This document shows, one piece after another, positions 50,834 to 60,643 of a stretch of 64,000 nucleotides of DNA; position 1 is the stretch's first letter, and each line of letters starts with the position of its first letter. This DNA is from Pseudoxanthomonas koreensis (lineage in GTDB: Bacteria > Pseudomonadota > Gammaproteobacteria > Xanthomonadales > Xanthomonadaceae): NCBI RefSeq assembly GCF_010093225.1, contig NZ_PDWM01000008.1, forward strand, positions 1 through 64,000, given 5' to 3'. Position numbers and translations under genes: made by a program. The notes under the pieces were generated by a model. It had not been told where the DNA came from and ran no database searches. It worked only from the letters and a program-made list of their open reading frames with translations.

Positions 50834-53020
50834 ATGAACTGGGTCGAGCTGGTCTGGCCGATGCTGGCCGCCGCGAGCTTCGTGCTCGGGCTGATCCATG
50901 CCGTGGTCTGGCTGAGCGGGCCGCGCGACCGTGCGCACATGGTGTTCGCGGTGGCCGCCTTCGCCGTCGGCGCCATCGCCCTGTTCGAGCTGGCCAGCTT
51001 CCAGGCGCAGACGCCCGGGGCGATGGCCGCGGTGATCCGTGGCTGGCACGTCCCGATCACGCTGCTGGTCTGCGCCATCGTCTACGGCGTGCACACGCTC
51101 TTCGGCCATGGTTCGCCGGCGCTGGCGCTGGCCGCGGTGGCGCTGCGCCTGCTGGCGCTGGTGCTGAACTTCGCCACAGGGGTCAACCTCAACTTCGAAT
51201 CGATCGACGCGATCGGGCACGTGGCCTGGTTCGGCGTCGAGGTGGCGTACCCCACCGGAGTCCTCAACCCCTGGGCGCCGGTGGCCCAGCTCAGCAACCT
51301 GCTGGTGGTCGCCTACCTGGTGCAGACCCTTTACCGGGTCCCGCGCAGCGCGCCGGCGCGGAACGCCGCGCTGGTGGTCTGCGGCGGCTGGCTGCTGCTG
51401 GTCCTCACCATGCTTGCCTCCACCGTGTCGATCATCCTCGGGCAGCCGCGCCTGCCGCTGGGGACCTCGCCCAGTTCGGTGGTCATGATCCTGCTGCTGG
51501 GCGCGCTGATGGTGCGCGACCTGCGGCACGGCCGGCGCATGGACGTGCTGCTGCAGGAGAGCGAGCGGCGCAACCTGCGGACCCAGCGCGACCTCGAGCT
51601 GGCGGCCAACGCGGCCAACCTGGGCCTGTGGCGCTGGGACGTGGCCGACAGCCGGTTCACCCAGAACGAAACCAACCATGTGCTGCTTGGCCATGCCGCC
51701 ACCAGCGGCGAGGCGGCCCGCGACCTGTTCGGAAACGCCGAACGCGGCGCCGAGGACGAACGCGCCTTCCGCGACGCGATCCGCAGGCCGGTATACGAGT
51801 TCGAATACCGCATCCAGCGCGCCGACGGTGCGCGGCGCTGGATCCTGCTGCGCGGCAACGTCGAGCACGACCTGCACGGCGAGCCGGCGGTCGTGCGCGG
51901 CGTGACCCTGGACGTGACCCGGCGCAAGGACGAGGCCGAAGTGCTGCGTACCCTGCTGGAGGCCGCGCCCAGCGCGCTGCTGGTGTTCGACGAAGCGGGC
52001 ACCGTGCGTTACGCCAACGTCGCCGCCGCCAGCACCTTCGGCCATACGCAGGAGGCATTGGCGGGCATGGCGGGCGGCGCGCTCGTGACCGAGGCGGGCG
52101 GGCCACAGGGCCAGGCGACGTGGCGGGAGTTCGTCGACGGTGCGCGCACCAACGAGATGGGCGGTGCGCGCGACCTGCACGGGCAGCGCAGCGACGGCGA
52201 ATCGTTCCCGATCGAAGTGCGGCTGTGCCGGGTGGTGCTGGAAGAGCGGCCGCGGATCATGCTCGCCGTAGTCGACCTTAGCGCGCGCAAGAAGGTCGAG
52301 TACGAGATGGCGATGGAACGCGAAAGCGTGGCCCACCTGGCCCGCGTCACCATGCTGGGGGAACTGGCCGGCTCGCTCGCGCACGAACTCAACCAGCCGC
52401 TGGCGGCGATCCTGAGCAACGCGCAGGCCGCCCAGCGCATCCTCCACCGCGATCCTTCCGACCTGGAGCAGGTGCACGAGATCCTGTTCGACATCGTCGA
52501 GACCGACCGCCGCGCCGGCCAGGTGATCGGCCGCCTGCGCAGCATGCTGCGGCGCGAAGCCCGCGAGTTCAGGCCGCTGGACATCAACGACGTGGTCCAG
52601 GACTGCGTGCGGCTGATGCGCAACGACCTGCTCAACCGCCGCGTGTCGTGCCGGATGAACCTGATGCCCGGCCTGCCGCTGGTCGCCGGCGACCCGATCC
52701 AGCTGCAGCAGGTGCTGATGAACCTGCTGCGCAACGCCTGCGACGCGCTGCCCGGGGACCCGGCCAACCGCATCGTCCGCGTGCGCACGTACCGCTCCGA
52801 CACCGGGGTGCGCGTGGAGGTGGCCGACACCGGCAGCGGCATTCCGGAGGAGATGCTCGAGCAGATCTTCACCCCGTTCGAGACCACCAAGACCACTGGC
52901 ATGGGCATGGGGCTGGCGGTCTGCCGTACAATCGTGCGTGCGCATGGAGGGCGGATCTGGGCGGAGAACCTGGAGCCGCGGGGCGCACGCGTATCCATGG
53001 ACCTTCCGGTACAGGAGTGA
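50834..53020 (+). CDS. Membrane-bound PAS sensor histidine kinase
   Basis: A 728-residue sensor. Seven hydrophobic segments (about 5-225) form an integral-membrane input module. Two PAS domains follow (about 250-365, with FEYRIQRADGARRWILLRGN, and 370-490). The HisKA core has His517 in LAGSLAHELNQPLAAILSNAQAA, and the HATPase contains LMNLLRNACDAL, ADTGSGIPEEML and TTGMGMGLAVCR. The FixL/DctB-like H-box indicates a kinase that phosphorylates FixJ-type regulators. The ATG at 50834 begins the first helix. The partner regulator gene starts four bases after its stop. Confidence 0.93.
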   Translation: MNWVELVWPMLAAASFVLGLIHAVVWLSGPRDRAHMVFAVAAFAVGAIALFELASFQAQTPGAMAAVIRGWHVPITLLVCAIVYGVHTLFGHGSPALALAAVALRLLALVLNFATGVNLNFESIDAIGHVAWFGVEVAYPTGVLNPWAPVAQLSNLLVVAYLVQTLYRVPRSAPARNAALVVCGGWLLLVLTMLASTVSIILGQPRLPLGTSPSSVVMILLLGALMVRDLRHGRRMDVLLQESERRNLRTQRDLELAANAANLGLWRWDVADSRFTQNETNHVLLGHAATSGEAARDLFGNAERGAEDERAFRDAIRRPVYEFEYRIQRADGARRWILLRGNVEHDLHGEPAVVRGVTLDVTRRKDEAEVLRTLLEAAPSALLVFDEAGTVRYANVAAASTFGHTQEALAGMAGGALVTEAGGPQGQATWREFVDGARTNEMGGARDLHGQRSDGESFPIEVRLCRVVLEERPRIMLAVVDLSARKKVEYEMAMERESVAHLARVTMLGELAGSLAHELNQPLAAILSNAQAAQRILHRDPSDLEQVHEILFDIVETDRRAGQVIGRLRSMLRREAREFRPLDINDVVQDCVRLMRNDLLNRRVSCRMNLMPGLPLVAGDPIQLQQVLMNLLRNACDALPGDPANRIVRVRTYRSDTGVRVEVADTGSGIPEEMLEQIFTPFETTKTTGMGMGLAVCRTIVRAHGGRIWAENLEPRGARVSMDLPVQE

Positions 53021-53023
53021 ACG

Positions 53024-53686
53024 ATGTCCGCGGTAGTGCATGTCGTCGACGATGACCCGGATGTCCGCAAGGCGCTGGGGCGCCTGCTGGCCCTGGACGG
53101 CTTCGAGGTGCAGCTGAGCGGCTCCACCCGGGAATTCCTCGACCGCTACGACCCGGCCACCACGGCCTGCATCGTCCTGGACCTGTCGATGCCGGGGATG
53201 GACGGGCTGGAGCTGCAGGCCATGCTCGCCGAGCGCGGCGCCTTGCATCCGGTGGTCTTCCTCACCGGCTGCGGAGACATCGCCAGCAGCGTGCGCGCGA
53301 TGAAGGCAGGGGCGATCGACTTCCTGACCAAGCCGGTCGACGTGGACGCGCTGCTGGAGGCGGTCAAGCGCGGCGTGGTGATGGACGGAAACCGGCGCCA
53401 CCGCAGCCACGACCGCGAGGACGCGCAGGCGCTGCTGGCGACCCTGACCCCGCGCGAGCGCGAACTGGTGCCGCATCTGCTTACCGGGCGGCTCAACAAG
53501 CAGATCGCCGGCGACCTGGGCATCGCCGAGAAGACCATCAAGGTCCACCGCTCGCGGATCATGCACAAGCTGCAGATCCGCTCGCTGGTGGACCTGGTCC
53601 ACTTCATGGAGCGGGTGGAGGACGACGCGGCGCGGACGCCGGCGCCGGCGCCGGCGAAGCCGGCCCGCGAGTCCGCGGACTGCTGA
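53024..53686 (+). CDS. FixJ-type response regulator with LuxR HTH
   Basis: A 220-residue regulator. REC residues 1-120 carry Asp53 in IVLDLSMPGMDGLE and Lys103 in FLTKPVD. The LuxR/GerE HTH is at about 140-200 (LTPRERELVPHLLTGRLNKQIAGDLGIAEKTIKVHRSRIMHKLQIRSLVDLV), which matches the FixJ consensus. The tail is Ala/Pro-rich. It is translated directly after its kinase. It is the prime candidate to bind the GGCCAA boxes found in four promoters of the window; that assignment is inference from location. Confidence 0.95.
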   Translation: MSAVVHVVDDDPDVRKALGRLLALDGFEVQLSGSTREFLDRYDPATTACIVLDLSMPGMDGLELQAMLAERGALHPVVFLTGCGDIASSVRAMKAGAIDFLTKPVDVDALLEAVKRGVVMDGNRRHRSHDREDAQALLATLTPRERELVPHLLTGRLNKQIAGDLGIAEKTIKVHRSRIMHKLQIRSLVDLVHFMERVEDDAARTPAPAPAKPARESADC

Positions 53687-53714
53687 GCGCCACCCACGCC
53701 GGCCCGGAGGACAG

Positions 53715-54374
53715 ATGCCCGCGCTCCTGAGCGAATCGCGCCGCATCCTCGATCCCGGCGAACGCGCCGCCGAGATCCTGTTCGGCGTGATCATGACCAT
53801 GACCTTCACCGGCACGCTCAGCGTCGCCGATGCCGGGCGCGACGACGTGCACGCGATGTTCATCGGCGCGCTCGGCTGCAACATCGCCTGGGGGATCATC
53901 GACGGCATCATCTACCTGATGGGCTGCCGCGCCGAGCGCAGCGGCGAGCTGCGCATGTTCCGCGCGGTGCGCGACGCGCCCGCCCCGGAGCAGGGCCGTG
54001 CCGCGGTGGCCGAAGCGCTGCCGCCGCTGGTCGCCTCGCTGCTGCGCGAGGACGAGTTCGAATCGCTGCGGCAGCGCCTGGCGGCGGTACCCGAGCCGGC
54101 CCGGCACGACCGCTTGACCCGGCGCGACTGGCTGGGCGCGCTGGCGGTATGCCTGCTGGTGGTGTTCACCACCTTCCCGCTGGCGCTGCCGTTCCTGCTG
54201 CTGGACCACGTCGGCCCGGCGATGCGGGTCTCCAACGCGATCGCCCTGGCCATGCTGTTCCTGGCCGGGATGGTGTACGCGCGCAGCCCCGGCGGCCCGC
54301 CGCTGCGGGTCGGGCTGGGAATGGCCTCGCTGGGGCTGGTGCTGGCGGTGATGACCATCGCCCTGGGGGGCTGA
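53715..54374 (+). CDS. VIT/CCC1-like integral membrane protein
   Basis: A 219-residue protein with about five transmembrane helices. The N-terminal LDPGERAAEILFGVIMTMTFTGTLSVADAGRDDV and GALGCNIAWGIIDGIIYLMGC resemble the first helices of vacuolar-iron-transporter-like proteins, and a charged cytoplasmic loop (about 80-130) precedes three C-terminal helices. The family includes Fe2+/Mn2+ transporters, but many bacterial members are uncharacterised. It lies 28 bases after the FixJ-type gene and is likely cotranscribed with the two-component pair, so ion or acid stress is a shared theme. Confidence 0.72.
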   Translation: MPALLSESRRILDPGERAAEILFGVIMTMTFTGTLSVADAGRDDVHAMFIGALGCNIAWGIIDGIIYLMGCRAERSGELRMFRAVRDAPAPEQGRAAVAEALPPLVASLLREDEFESLRQRLAAVPEPARHDRLTRRDWLGALAVCLLVVFTTFPLALPFLLLDHVGPAMRVSNAIALAMLFLAGMVYARSPGGPPLRVGLGMASLGLVLAVMTIALGG

Positions 54375-54528
54375 GCCCAGCCGGTTCGCGCACGGCCCGG
54401 TCCTGGCTGTATGCCGGCTGGCCGGCAGCCCCGCCCCGGCGGCGCGCATGGCCCGCGGCCGCCGCGAATCTGTAGCATGATCGCGCCCCGCCGGCGCGCG
54501 CGCCGGCACGGCCCGCTTTTCCCGAACC

Positions 54529-55574
<1,046 letters not shown>

Positions 55575-55578
<4 letters not shown>

Positions 55579-56513
55579 TCACCCGCGACGCCAGCGCCTT
55601 CCTGGCCATGGCCCGCACCTGCGCGCCGGATTTCGGCCCGGCGACCGCACGCGCCGCCTTCCTGGTCGTGCCCGAGGGCTTCGCCCGCGCCGAGGAGTCG
55701 GCGCAGGACAACCGCTACATGGCCGCCGCCGACTGCTACCACTGCGAAGGCGCGCTGGCCGAGCACCGTGCGCTGCAGCGGGCGCTGTCGGCCGACCTGC
55801 CGGTATTCGCCTTCGCCGGCGATCCGGACACGCCCGATGCGGTCTACCCGAACAACGTCTTCGCCACCGCGCGCGCCGACGCGCGGCTGCAGCCGCAGGC
55901 GCCACCGCGGCTGGTGGTGGGGCGCATGCGCCACGCCGTGCGCCGGCGCGAGGCCGAACGCGCGGACATCCGCGGCTTCTTCCGCGCCCTGGGCGCCGAA
56001 GAGGTCGACCTGTCGCAGCAGCCCCATCCCTGCGAGCTGACCGGCTCGCTGGTGATCGACCGCGCCCGCGGCCTGGGCTACTGCGGCCTGTCCGAGCGTT
56101 GCGACGGGGAGGGCGCGCGGCTCATGCACGAGGCCTTCGGCCTGCGCGCCACGCTGCTGTTCGACCTGGCGCCGGGCGAATACCACGCCAACGTGGTCCT
56201 GGCGGTGCTCGCCGGGCGCGCGGTGCTGCTGAGCCCGTCCGGCTTCGCCGATCCGGCGGCGGCGGCGGCCATCGCCGCGTTGTACGCGCCGCACGCGGTG
56301 CTGCTGGGCCCAGGGCAGCAGGCGGCCTTCGCCGCCAACGCCATTGCGCTGGCGCCGGACCGGGTGTGGATGAGCGAAGCGGCGGCGGCCGCACTGGATC
56401 CGGAGCAGGTGCAGGCCCTGGCTGCGGCGGGCTTTGCGATCGGGCAGGTGCCGCTGGCGGCGATCGAGGCCGGCGGCGGTTCGCTGCGATGCTGCGTTGC
56501 GGAAGTGTTCTGA
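55575..56513 (+). CDS. Amidinotransferase-fold hydrolase (citrullinase/arginine-deiminase related)
   Basis: A 312-residue protein from a GTG that overlaps the dusA stop as GTGA. The guanidino-group-modifying fold is shown by DNRYMAAADCYHCEGALAEHRAL, PDAVYPNNVFAT, TGSLVIDRARGLGYCGLSERCD with acidic site residues, the catalytic His in PGEYHANVVLAV, and the C-terminal catalytic Cys in GSLRCCVAEVF. This matches the CtlX-like family of arginine-deiminase-related proteins. It probably hydrolyses citrulline, arginine or a similar guanidino/ureido compound; which one cannot be told. An ATG at 55608 is an alternative start. Confidence 0.85.
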
Positions 56514-56673
56514 GCCGCCGGCAGACTGAACGGGGACCGCGCCGGATGTGGATAAGTTCAGACCGGATTCACCGCATCCTAACGAACATCCTCCCGCAGC
56601 CCGAGCACTGTGGTCCGCCCCCGTCCAGGAGGCGGGATTTGCCATTGCAGCCACTGTCCGTTAGAGAAGCGTG

Positions 56674-57090
56674 ATGCCCCGTCTGTTTCCGCTTGCCATC
56701 GTCCTGCTGCCGCTCGCCCTGGGCGTGTCGGCGGCCGGTGCGCAGGAGCCGCCGCGCGGGCCGCCCGGACCGGCGCCGCAGGCCCGCGAGGGTGGCGCGC
56801 CGCCGTCGGCCGTGCGCATGGGTGCGCCGCGCGAGGCGCAGGAGAGCCAGCGGCGCCAGACCGGGCCCACGGCAGGCCAGCAGAACGCACGCTCGGTGTC
56901 CGACGCCATCCGCCGGGTCCAGCGTACGACCCGCGGCCAGATCCTCGGGGTCGAGCAGGTGCCATACGAAGGGCGCAGCATCACCCGGGTGAAGTACATG
57001 GACGACCGTGGCCGGGTCCGCTACATGGACGCGCCGCCGGAGGGCGGTACCCGCCGCGTGCCGCGACACGCCGATAACGGCGAACCGTAG
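56674..57090 (+). CDS. Small exported PepSY-like protein preceding phoPQ
   Basis: A 138-residue protein with a signal peptide (PRLFPLAIVLLPLALGVSAAGAQE). A long Pro/Arg/Gln-rich linker follows, then a C-terminal segment VSDAIRRVQRTTRGQILGVEQVPYEGRSITRVKYMDDRGRVRYM that fits a PepSY-like fold. PepSY-type proteins located before PhoP/PhoQ pairs are common in Xanthomonads and may modulate the kinase from the periplasm; that role is inferred. It ends 70 bases before phoP and is probably cotranscribed. A GTG three bases upstream could also start it. Confidence 0.8.
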   Translation: MPRLFPLAIVLLPLALGVSAAGAQEPPRGPPGPAPQAREGGAPPSAVRMGAPREAQESQRRQTGPTAGQQNARSVSDAIRRVQRTTRGQILGVEQVPYEGRSITRVKYMDDRGRVRYMDAPPEGGTRRVPRHADNGEP

Positions 57091-57160
57091 ACAATGGATC
57101 GCCGGCCCGGAGGCCGGCGCCGGGATTTGCAACTCGACAATCGCAACTCAGGGAGAGTGC

Positions 57161-57844
57161 ATGCGTATCCTTCTGGTCGAAGACGAAGCGCCGCTGCGGG
57201 AAACGCTGGCCGCACGGCTCAAGCGCGAAGGTTTCGCGGTCGATGCCGCGCAGGATGGCGAGGAAGGCCTGTACATGGGCCGTGAGGTGCCATTCGACGT
57301 GGCCATCATCGACCTGGGCCTGCCGAAGATGTCGGGCATGGAGCTGGTCAAGGCCCTGCGCGACGAGGGCAAGAACTTCCCGGTGCTGATCCTCACCGCC
57401 CGTTCGAGCTGGCAGGACAAGGTCGAAGGCCTCAAGCAGGGCGCCGACGACTACCTGGTGAAACCCTTCCACGTCGAGGAACTGCTGGCCCGGCTCAACG
57501 CCCTGGTCCGCCGCGCCGCCGGCTGGAGCAAGCCGGTGCTCGAATGCGGCCCGGTGGCGCTGGACCTGGCTGCGCAGACGGTCAGCGTGTCCGGCAGCAA
57601 CGTCGACCTCACCAGCTACGAGTACAAGGTGCTCGAGTACCTGATGATGCATGCCGGCGAACTGGTCTCGAAGGCCGATCTCACCGAGCACATCTACCAG
57701 CAGGACTTCGACCGCGACTCCAACGTGCTGGAGGTCTTCATCGGCCGCCTGCGCAAGAAGCTGGACCCGGACGGCGAGCTGAAGCCGATCGAGACCGTGC
57801 GCGGCCGCGGCTACCGTTTCGCCATCGCCCGCACCGACGGCTGA
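57161..57844 (+). CDS. phoP: PhoP-type response regulator (OmpR/PhoB family)
   Basis: A 227-residue regulator. The REC domain has Glu8-Asp9, Asp51 in IIDLGLPKMSG, Thr in LILTARSSWQDKVEGLKQGADDYLVKPFHVEELLAR, and Lys101. The winged-helix DNA-binding domain covers about 125-225 (VDLTSYEYKVLEYLMMHAGELVSKADLTEHIY ... VFIGRLRKKL ... VRGRGYRF). The SSWQDKVE and ADDY.VKPFH.EE segments are closer to PhoP than to other OmpR-family members. It governs envelope and Mg2+/peptide-stress genes in relatives. GGGAGAG precedes the ATG, and phoQ follows 31 bases after the stop. Confidence 0.93.
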   Translation: MRILLVEDEAPLRETLAARLKREGFAVDAAQDGEEGLYMGREVPFDVAIIDLGLPKMSGMELVKALRDEGKNFPVLILTARSSWQDKVEGLKQGADDYLVKPFHVEELLARLNALVRRAAGWSKPVLECGPVALDLAAQTVSVSGSNVDLTSYEYKVLEYLMMHAGELVSKADLTEHIYQQDFDRDSNVLEVFIGRLRKKLDPDGELKPIETVRGRGYRFAIARTDG

Positions 57845-57875
57845 CCGGGCGGCGGCTGGCGCGCGCGGGGACGCA

Positions 57876-59312
57876 GTGGAGCGCAAGGGACTCGGCGCGT
57901 TCAAGCCGTGGCGGCCGCGTTCGCTCAAGGCGCGGCAGCTCACTGCCGCCAGCGTGGGCCTGCTCGCGTTCCTGATGCTGGCCGGCATCGCCCTGGACCG
58001 CGCCTTCGCCGAGACCGCCGCGAACAACCTGCGCCAGCGGCTGAAGAGCTACGCCATGGCGTATGCCGACAACATCGATTTCGGCCGCGACGGTTCGCTG
58101 TACACGCCCGAACTGGGCCCGGACCCGCGCTTCCACCGGCCCGGCAGCGGCCTCTACGCCGAGGTGGTGATGCCCAACGGGCACTGGGCCTCGCTGTCGG
58201 CCGAAGGGCCGCTGCTGCCCGAAGTCGCCGGCCAGCTGGGGCCGCGCCAGGAGCGCTTCGATGGCCCGCTGGTGATGACCCAGATCGACGGTGGCCCGGG
58301 CGAGGTCTACCGCTACGGCATCGGCCTGGTCTGGGCCGAGCGCGGCCCGGACAGCGAATTCCCGTACACCATCTTCGTGATGGAGGACGCGCAGACGCTG
58401 GCCGCTCAGGTGCGCGTGTTCCGCGCCGCACTGTGGGTGTACCTGGGTGGCGCCGGGCTGATCCTGCTGTTGCTGCAGGTGGTGGTCCTCAACTGGAGCC
58501 TGCGCCCGCTGCAGCGGGTGATCGCCGAACTGGTCCGGGTGCAGCGCGGCCAGCTGCAGCGCATGAGCGAGCGCCACCCGCGCGAGCTCGAACCGCTGAC
58601 CGGGAGCATCAACGCGCTGATCGACAGCGAACGCGAGCACCTGGAGCGCCAGCGCAACACCCTGGCCGACCTGGCGCACAGCCTGAAGACGCCGCTGGCG
58701 GTGCTGCGCACCCAGCTCGATTCGGGGGCCAGCGACGGCCAGCCGCGCGAGGAGGGCCTGCGCGCCGAGGTCGATGCCCAGCTCAAGCGCATGAACGACC
58801 TGGTCTCCTACCAGCTGGCGCGTGCCGCCTCCGGCGGCCACAAGCTGTTCTCGGCGCCGGTGCCGATCGAATCCACCGCCGAGGAGATCGTGCGCGGCCT
58901 GGAAAAGGTCTACGCCTCGCGCAACGTGCTGTGCGAGTTCGACATCGCCGCCGGCGTGCAGTTCTACGGCGAACCGGGCGACCTGCAGGAACTGCTCGGC
59001 AACCTGCTGGAAAACGCCTTCAAGTGGGCGCAGCACCGCGTGCTGTTCACCGCGCGGCCGGGGCCGGCCACGCCCAACCGCCGCGCCGGCCTGCTGCTGG
59101 CGGTGGACGACGACGGCCCCGGCATCCCGCCGGAGGGCGTGGCCAGGGTCCTGCAGCGCGGCGTGCGCGGCGACGAGCGCGTGCAGGGCCATGGCATCGG
59201 CCTGTCGATCGTGCAGGACCTGGTCCGCGACTACCGCGGCGAACTGCAGGTGATGCGCTCGCCCGAACTGGGCGGCGCCCGCTTCGAAGTCACCCTCCCG
59301 CCGGGCCTCTGA
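57876..59312 (+). CDS. phoQ: PhoQ-type sensor histidine kinase
   Basis: A 478-residue kinase from a GTG start. TM1 (LTAASVGLLAFLMLAGIAL) and TM2 (ALWVYLGGAGLILLLLQVVVL) flank a periplasmic sensor domain of about 130 residues. This is rich in Pro/Gly/Asp and lacks an obvious acidic Mg2+ patch. A HAMP-like linker leads to the H-box with His268 in LADLAHSLKTPLAVLRTQL. The ATPase has LLGNLLENAFKWA, VDDDGPGIP and GHGIGLSIVQDLV. It is paired with PhoP. It ends 28 bases before the second REP-pair element. Confidence 0.92.
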   Translation: MERKGLGAFKPWRPRSLKARQLTAASVGLLAFLMLAGIALDRAFAETAANNLRQRLKSYAMAYADNIDFGRDGSLYTPELGPDPRFHRPGSGLYAEVVMPNGHWASLSAEGPLLPEVAGQLGPRQERFDGPLVMTQIDGGPGEVYRYGIGLVWAERGPDSEFPYTIFVMEDAQTLAAQVRVFRAALWVYLGGAGLILLLLQVVVLNWSLRPLQRVIAELVRVQRGQLQRMSERHPRELEPLTGSINALIDSEREHLERQRNTLADLAHSLKTPLAVLRTQLDSGASDGQPREEGLRAEVDAQLKRMNDLVSYQLARAASGGHKLFSAPVPIESTAEEIVRGLEKVYASRNVLCEFDIAAGVQFYGEPGDLQELLGNLLENAFKWAQHRVLFTARPGPATPNRRAGLLLAVDDDGPGIPPEGVARVLQRGVRGDERVQGHGIGLSIVQDLVRDYRGELQVMRSPELGGARFEVTLPPGL

Positions 59313-59340
59313 ACCCCCACCGCATCCCGTGGCGCTCTCT

Positions 59341-59472
59341 GTAGGAGCCCACTTCAGGGGGCGACCCGACATGCCCTGCCCACCGCCGTGTTCAACGCGA
59401 CCGCTCCGGAGCGTGCGCGTCGAGCGGCGCGCCTCAGACCACATCGGGTCGCCCCCTGAAGTGGGCTCCTAC
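59341..59472. repeat. 132-bp REP-pair element, copy 2
   Basis: Both ends carry GTAGGAGCCCACTTCAG followed by GGGGGCGACCCGA in inverted orientation, here as near-perfect terminal inverted repeats of about 29 bases. The centre matches copy 1 in GTGTTCAACGCGA and GCTCCGGA. It fills the gap between convergent phoQ and mtfA, and its right-hand GTAG provides the mtfA stop. It could also act as a bidirectional transcription barrier. Confidence 0.88.
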
Positions 59473-60230
59473 ACCGGGGGATGGAAGGGCGACGGGCCGT
59501 AGAAGCGCGCCAGGTGCGCGGCCACCTCGGGCATCTCCTGCTCCAGCAGCCACGGCGCGGAGAAGTGGTATTCGGTCGCCACGGCGAAGAATTCCTCCGG
59601 CGCCTCGGCGGCGTACGGATCGATCGCGGTCTCCCCGCCGGCATCCACCCGCGTGCAGAACGCATCGTAGGCGCGCTGGAAATCGCGCGCCCATCCGCGC
59701 TGCCAGCGCGACGGCAGCGGCGGGGTGCCGTCGAGCTCGCCGTCGAGCGCGTCGAGCTTGTGCGCCATCTCGTGCACGGCCACGCAGTAGCCGGCGTCCG
59801 GTTCGGCGATATCGGCCTGCACGTCGGCCCAGGACAGGATCAGCGGGCCGTGGTCCCAGGCCTCGCCGATCAGTTCGTCGTCCCATTCGTGCAGCACGCC
59901 GGCTGCGTCCACGTGGCTGCGCCGCACCCGGAACGCATCCGGGTACACCAGCAGCTGCGACCAGCCACGCAGGCCGGCCTCGCCGAACTCGAGCAGCGGC
60001 AGGCAGCACAGCGCGGCCAGCAGCACGCGCTGGTCGTCGGCCAGTTGCAGGCCGCCGAGCGGAGTCACGGTTTTCTCGTGCAGGAAGCGCGCGGCCAGGG
60101 CGCGCAGGCGTTCGCGCCGCGCAGGCTCGAGCGCGGCCGCCCACGGCAGTTGCGCGCAGGCGGCCTGCCACGGTGCGTCGTCGAGGGTCGGGGCGCGCGG
60201 CCGCAGCCAGCGCGACAGCGTCTTGATCAG
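59469..60230 (-). CDS. mtfA: MtfA-type zinc peptidase, probable CTG start
   Basis: A 253-residue protein when read from a CTG at 60230 that overlaps the upstream gene's stop as CTGA. This gives an N-terminus IKTLSRWLR, as expected for the family, and a length close to E. coli MtfA (265). The zinc site is HEMAHKLD (His153, Glu154, His157), with further ligands expected in the EFFAVATEYHF segment. E. coli MtfA sequesters the Mlc repressor and has aminopeptidase activity; whether that holds here is unknown. No ATG, GTG or TTG is available in frame near this site. The TAG stop lies in REP element copy 2. Confidence 0.88.
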   Translation of the reverse strand: MIKTLSRWLRPRAPTLDDAPWQAACAQLPWAAALEPARRERLRALAARFLHEKTVTPLGGLQLADDQRVLLAALCCLPLLEFGEAGLRGWSQLLVYPDAFRVRRSHVDAAGVLHEWDDELIGEAWDHGPLILSWADVQADIAEPDAGYCVAVHEMAHKLDALDGELDGTPPLPSRWQRGWARDFQRAYDAFCTRVDAGGETAIDPYAAEAPEEFFAVATEYHFSAPWLLEQEMPEVAAHLARFYGPSPFHPPV

Positions 60231-60514
60231 CGGAACATGCCCGGCAGGAAACTGTGCCAGCGGTTGCCGCGCCCGCGCGGCAGCACCGCGTCGGCTTCGC
60301 CGCCGCCGCTGCCACCGGCGGCCGGCTTCGGCGCGGTGGTCCGTGCCGCCGACGGCGTGGCCGGGCGGGCCTGCGGTGCGTCGGCTTCGCCCGCGTTGGC
60401 GGTGGCCACCGGACGCGCGTACACGCATGCGGCCTTCTTCGGCGCGTCGTCCTCCGGGCCAGCCCAGCACAGAGAGGAGACGGCAAGCAGCAGGAGCGGG
60501 GTCAGGCGGCGCAT
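60227..60514 (-). CDS. Small exported protein, unknown
   Basis: A 95-residue protein with a signal peptide (MRRLTPLLLLAVSSLCWAG). A Pro/Ala-rich disordered middle follows, then a short C-terminal segment GRGNRWHSFLPGMFR that looks conserved because the rest is low complexity. One cysteine (KKAACVY) remains after cleavage. It is translated just ahead of mtfA with a four-base overlap. No family is recognised. Confidence 0.65.
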   Translation of the reverse strand: MRRLTPLLLLAVSSLCWAGPEDDAPKKAACVYARPVATANAGEADAPQARPATPSAARTTAPKPAAGGSGGGEADAVLPRGRGNRWHSFLPGMFR

Positions 60515-60643
60515 CGGCGGGTTCGTCGACCTGGGCGAAGTCCCGACTATAGCGCGGCCGGCGGGTATCGGCATGTGGCTGGGCCGGGGTCGCGGAACGG
60601 GGCGATAATCCGCGCTTCAGGGACGCACGGCGGGGATTCCGGC

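Noticed and set aside
50198-53911. Very long leftward open frame (over 1200 codons) opposite the histidine kinase and LuxR regulator genes
   Set aside because: Only its last 138 codons (the receiver protein) make sense. The rest is the antisense of clear kinase and regulator domains, an effect of high GC with few stop codons.
54491-54508. GCCGGCGC palindrome in the dusA leader as an operator or terminator
   Set aside because: It is a perfect but purely GC palindrome without a T-run, in a region where such runs arise easily by composition.
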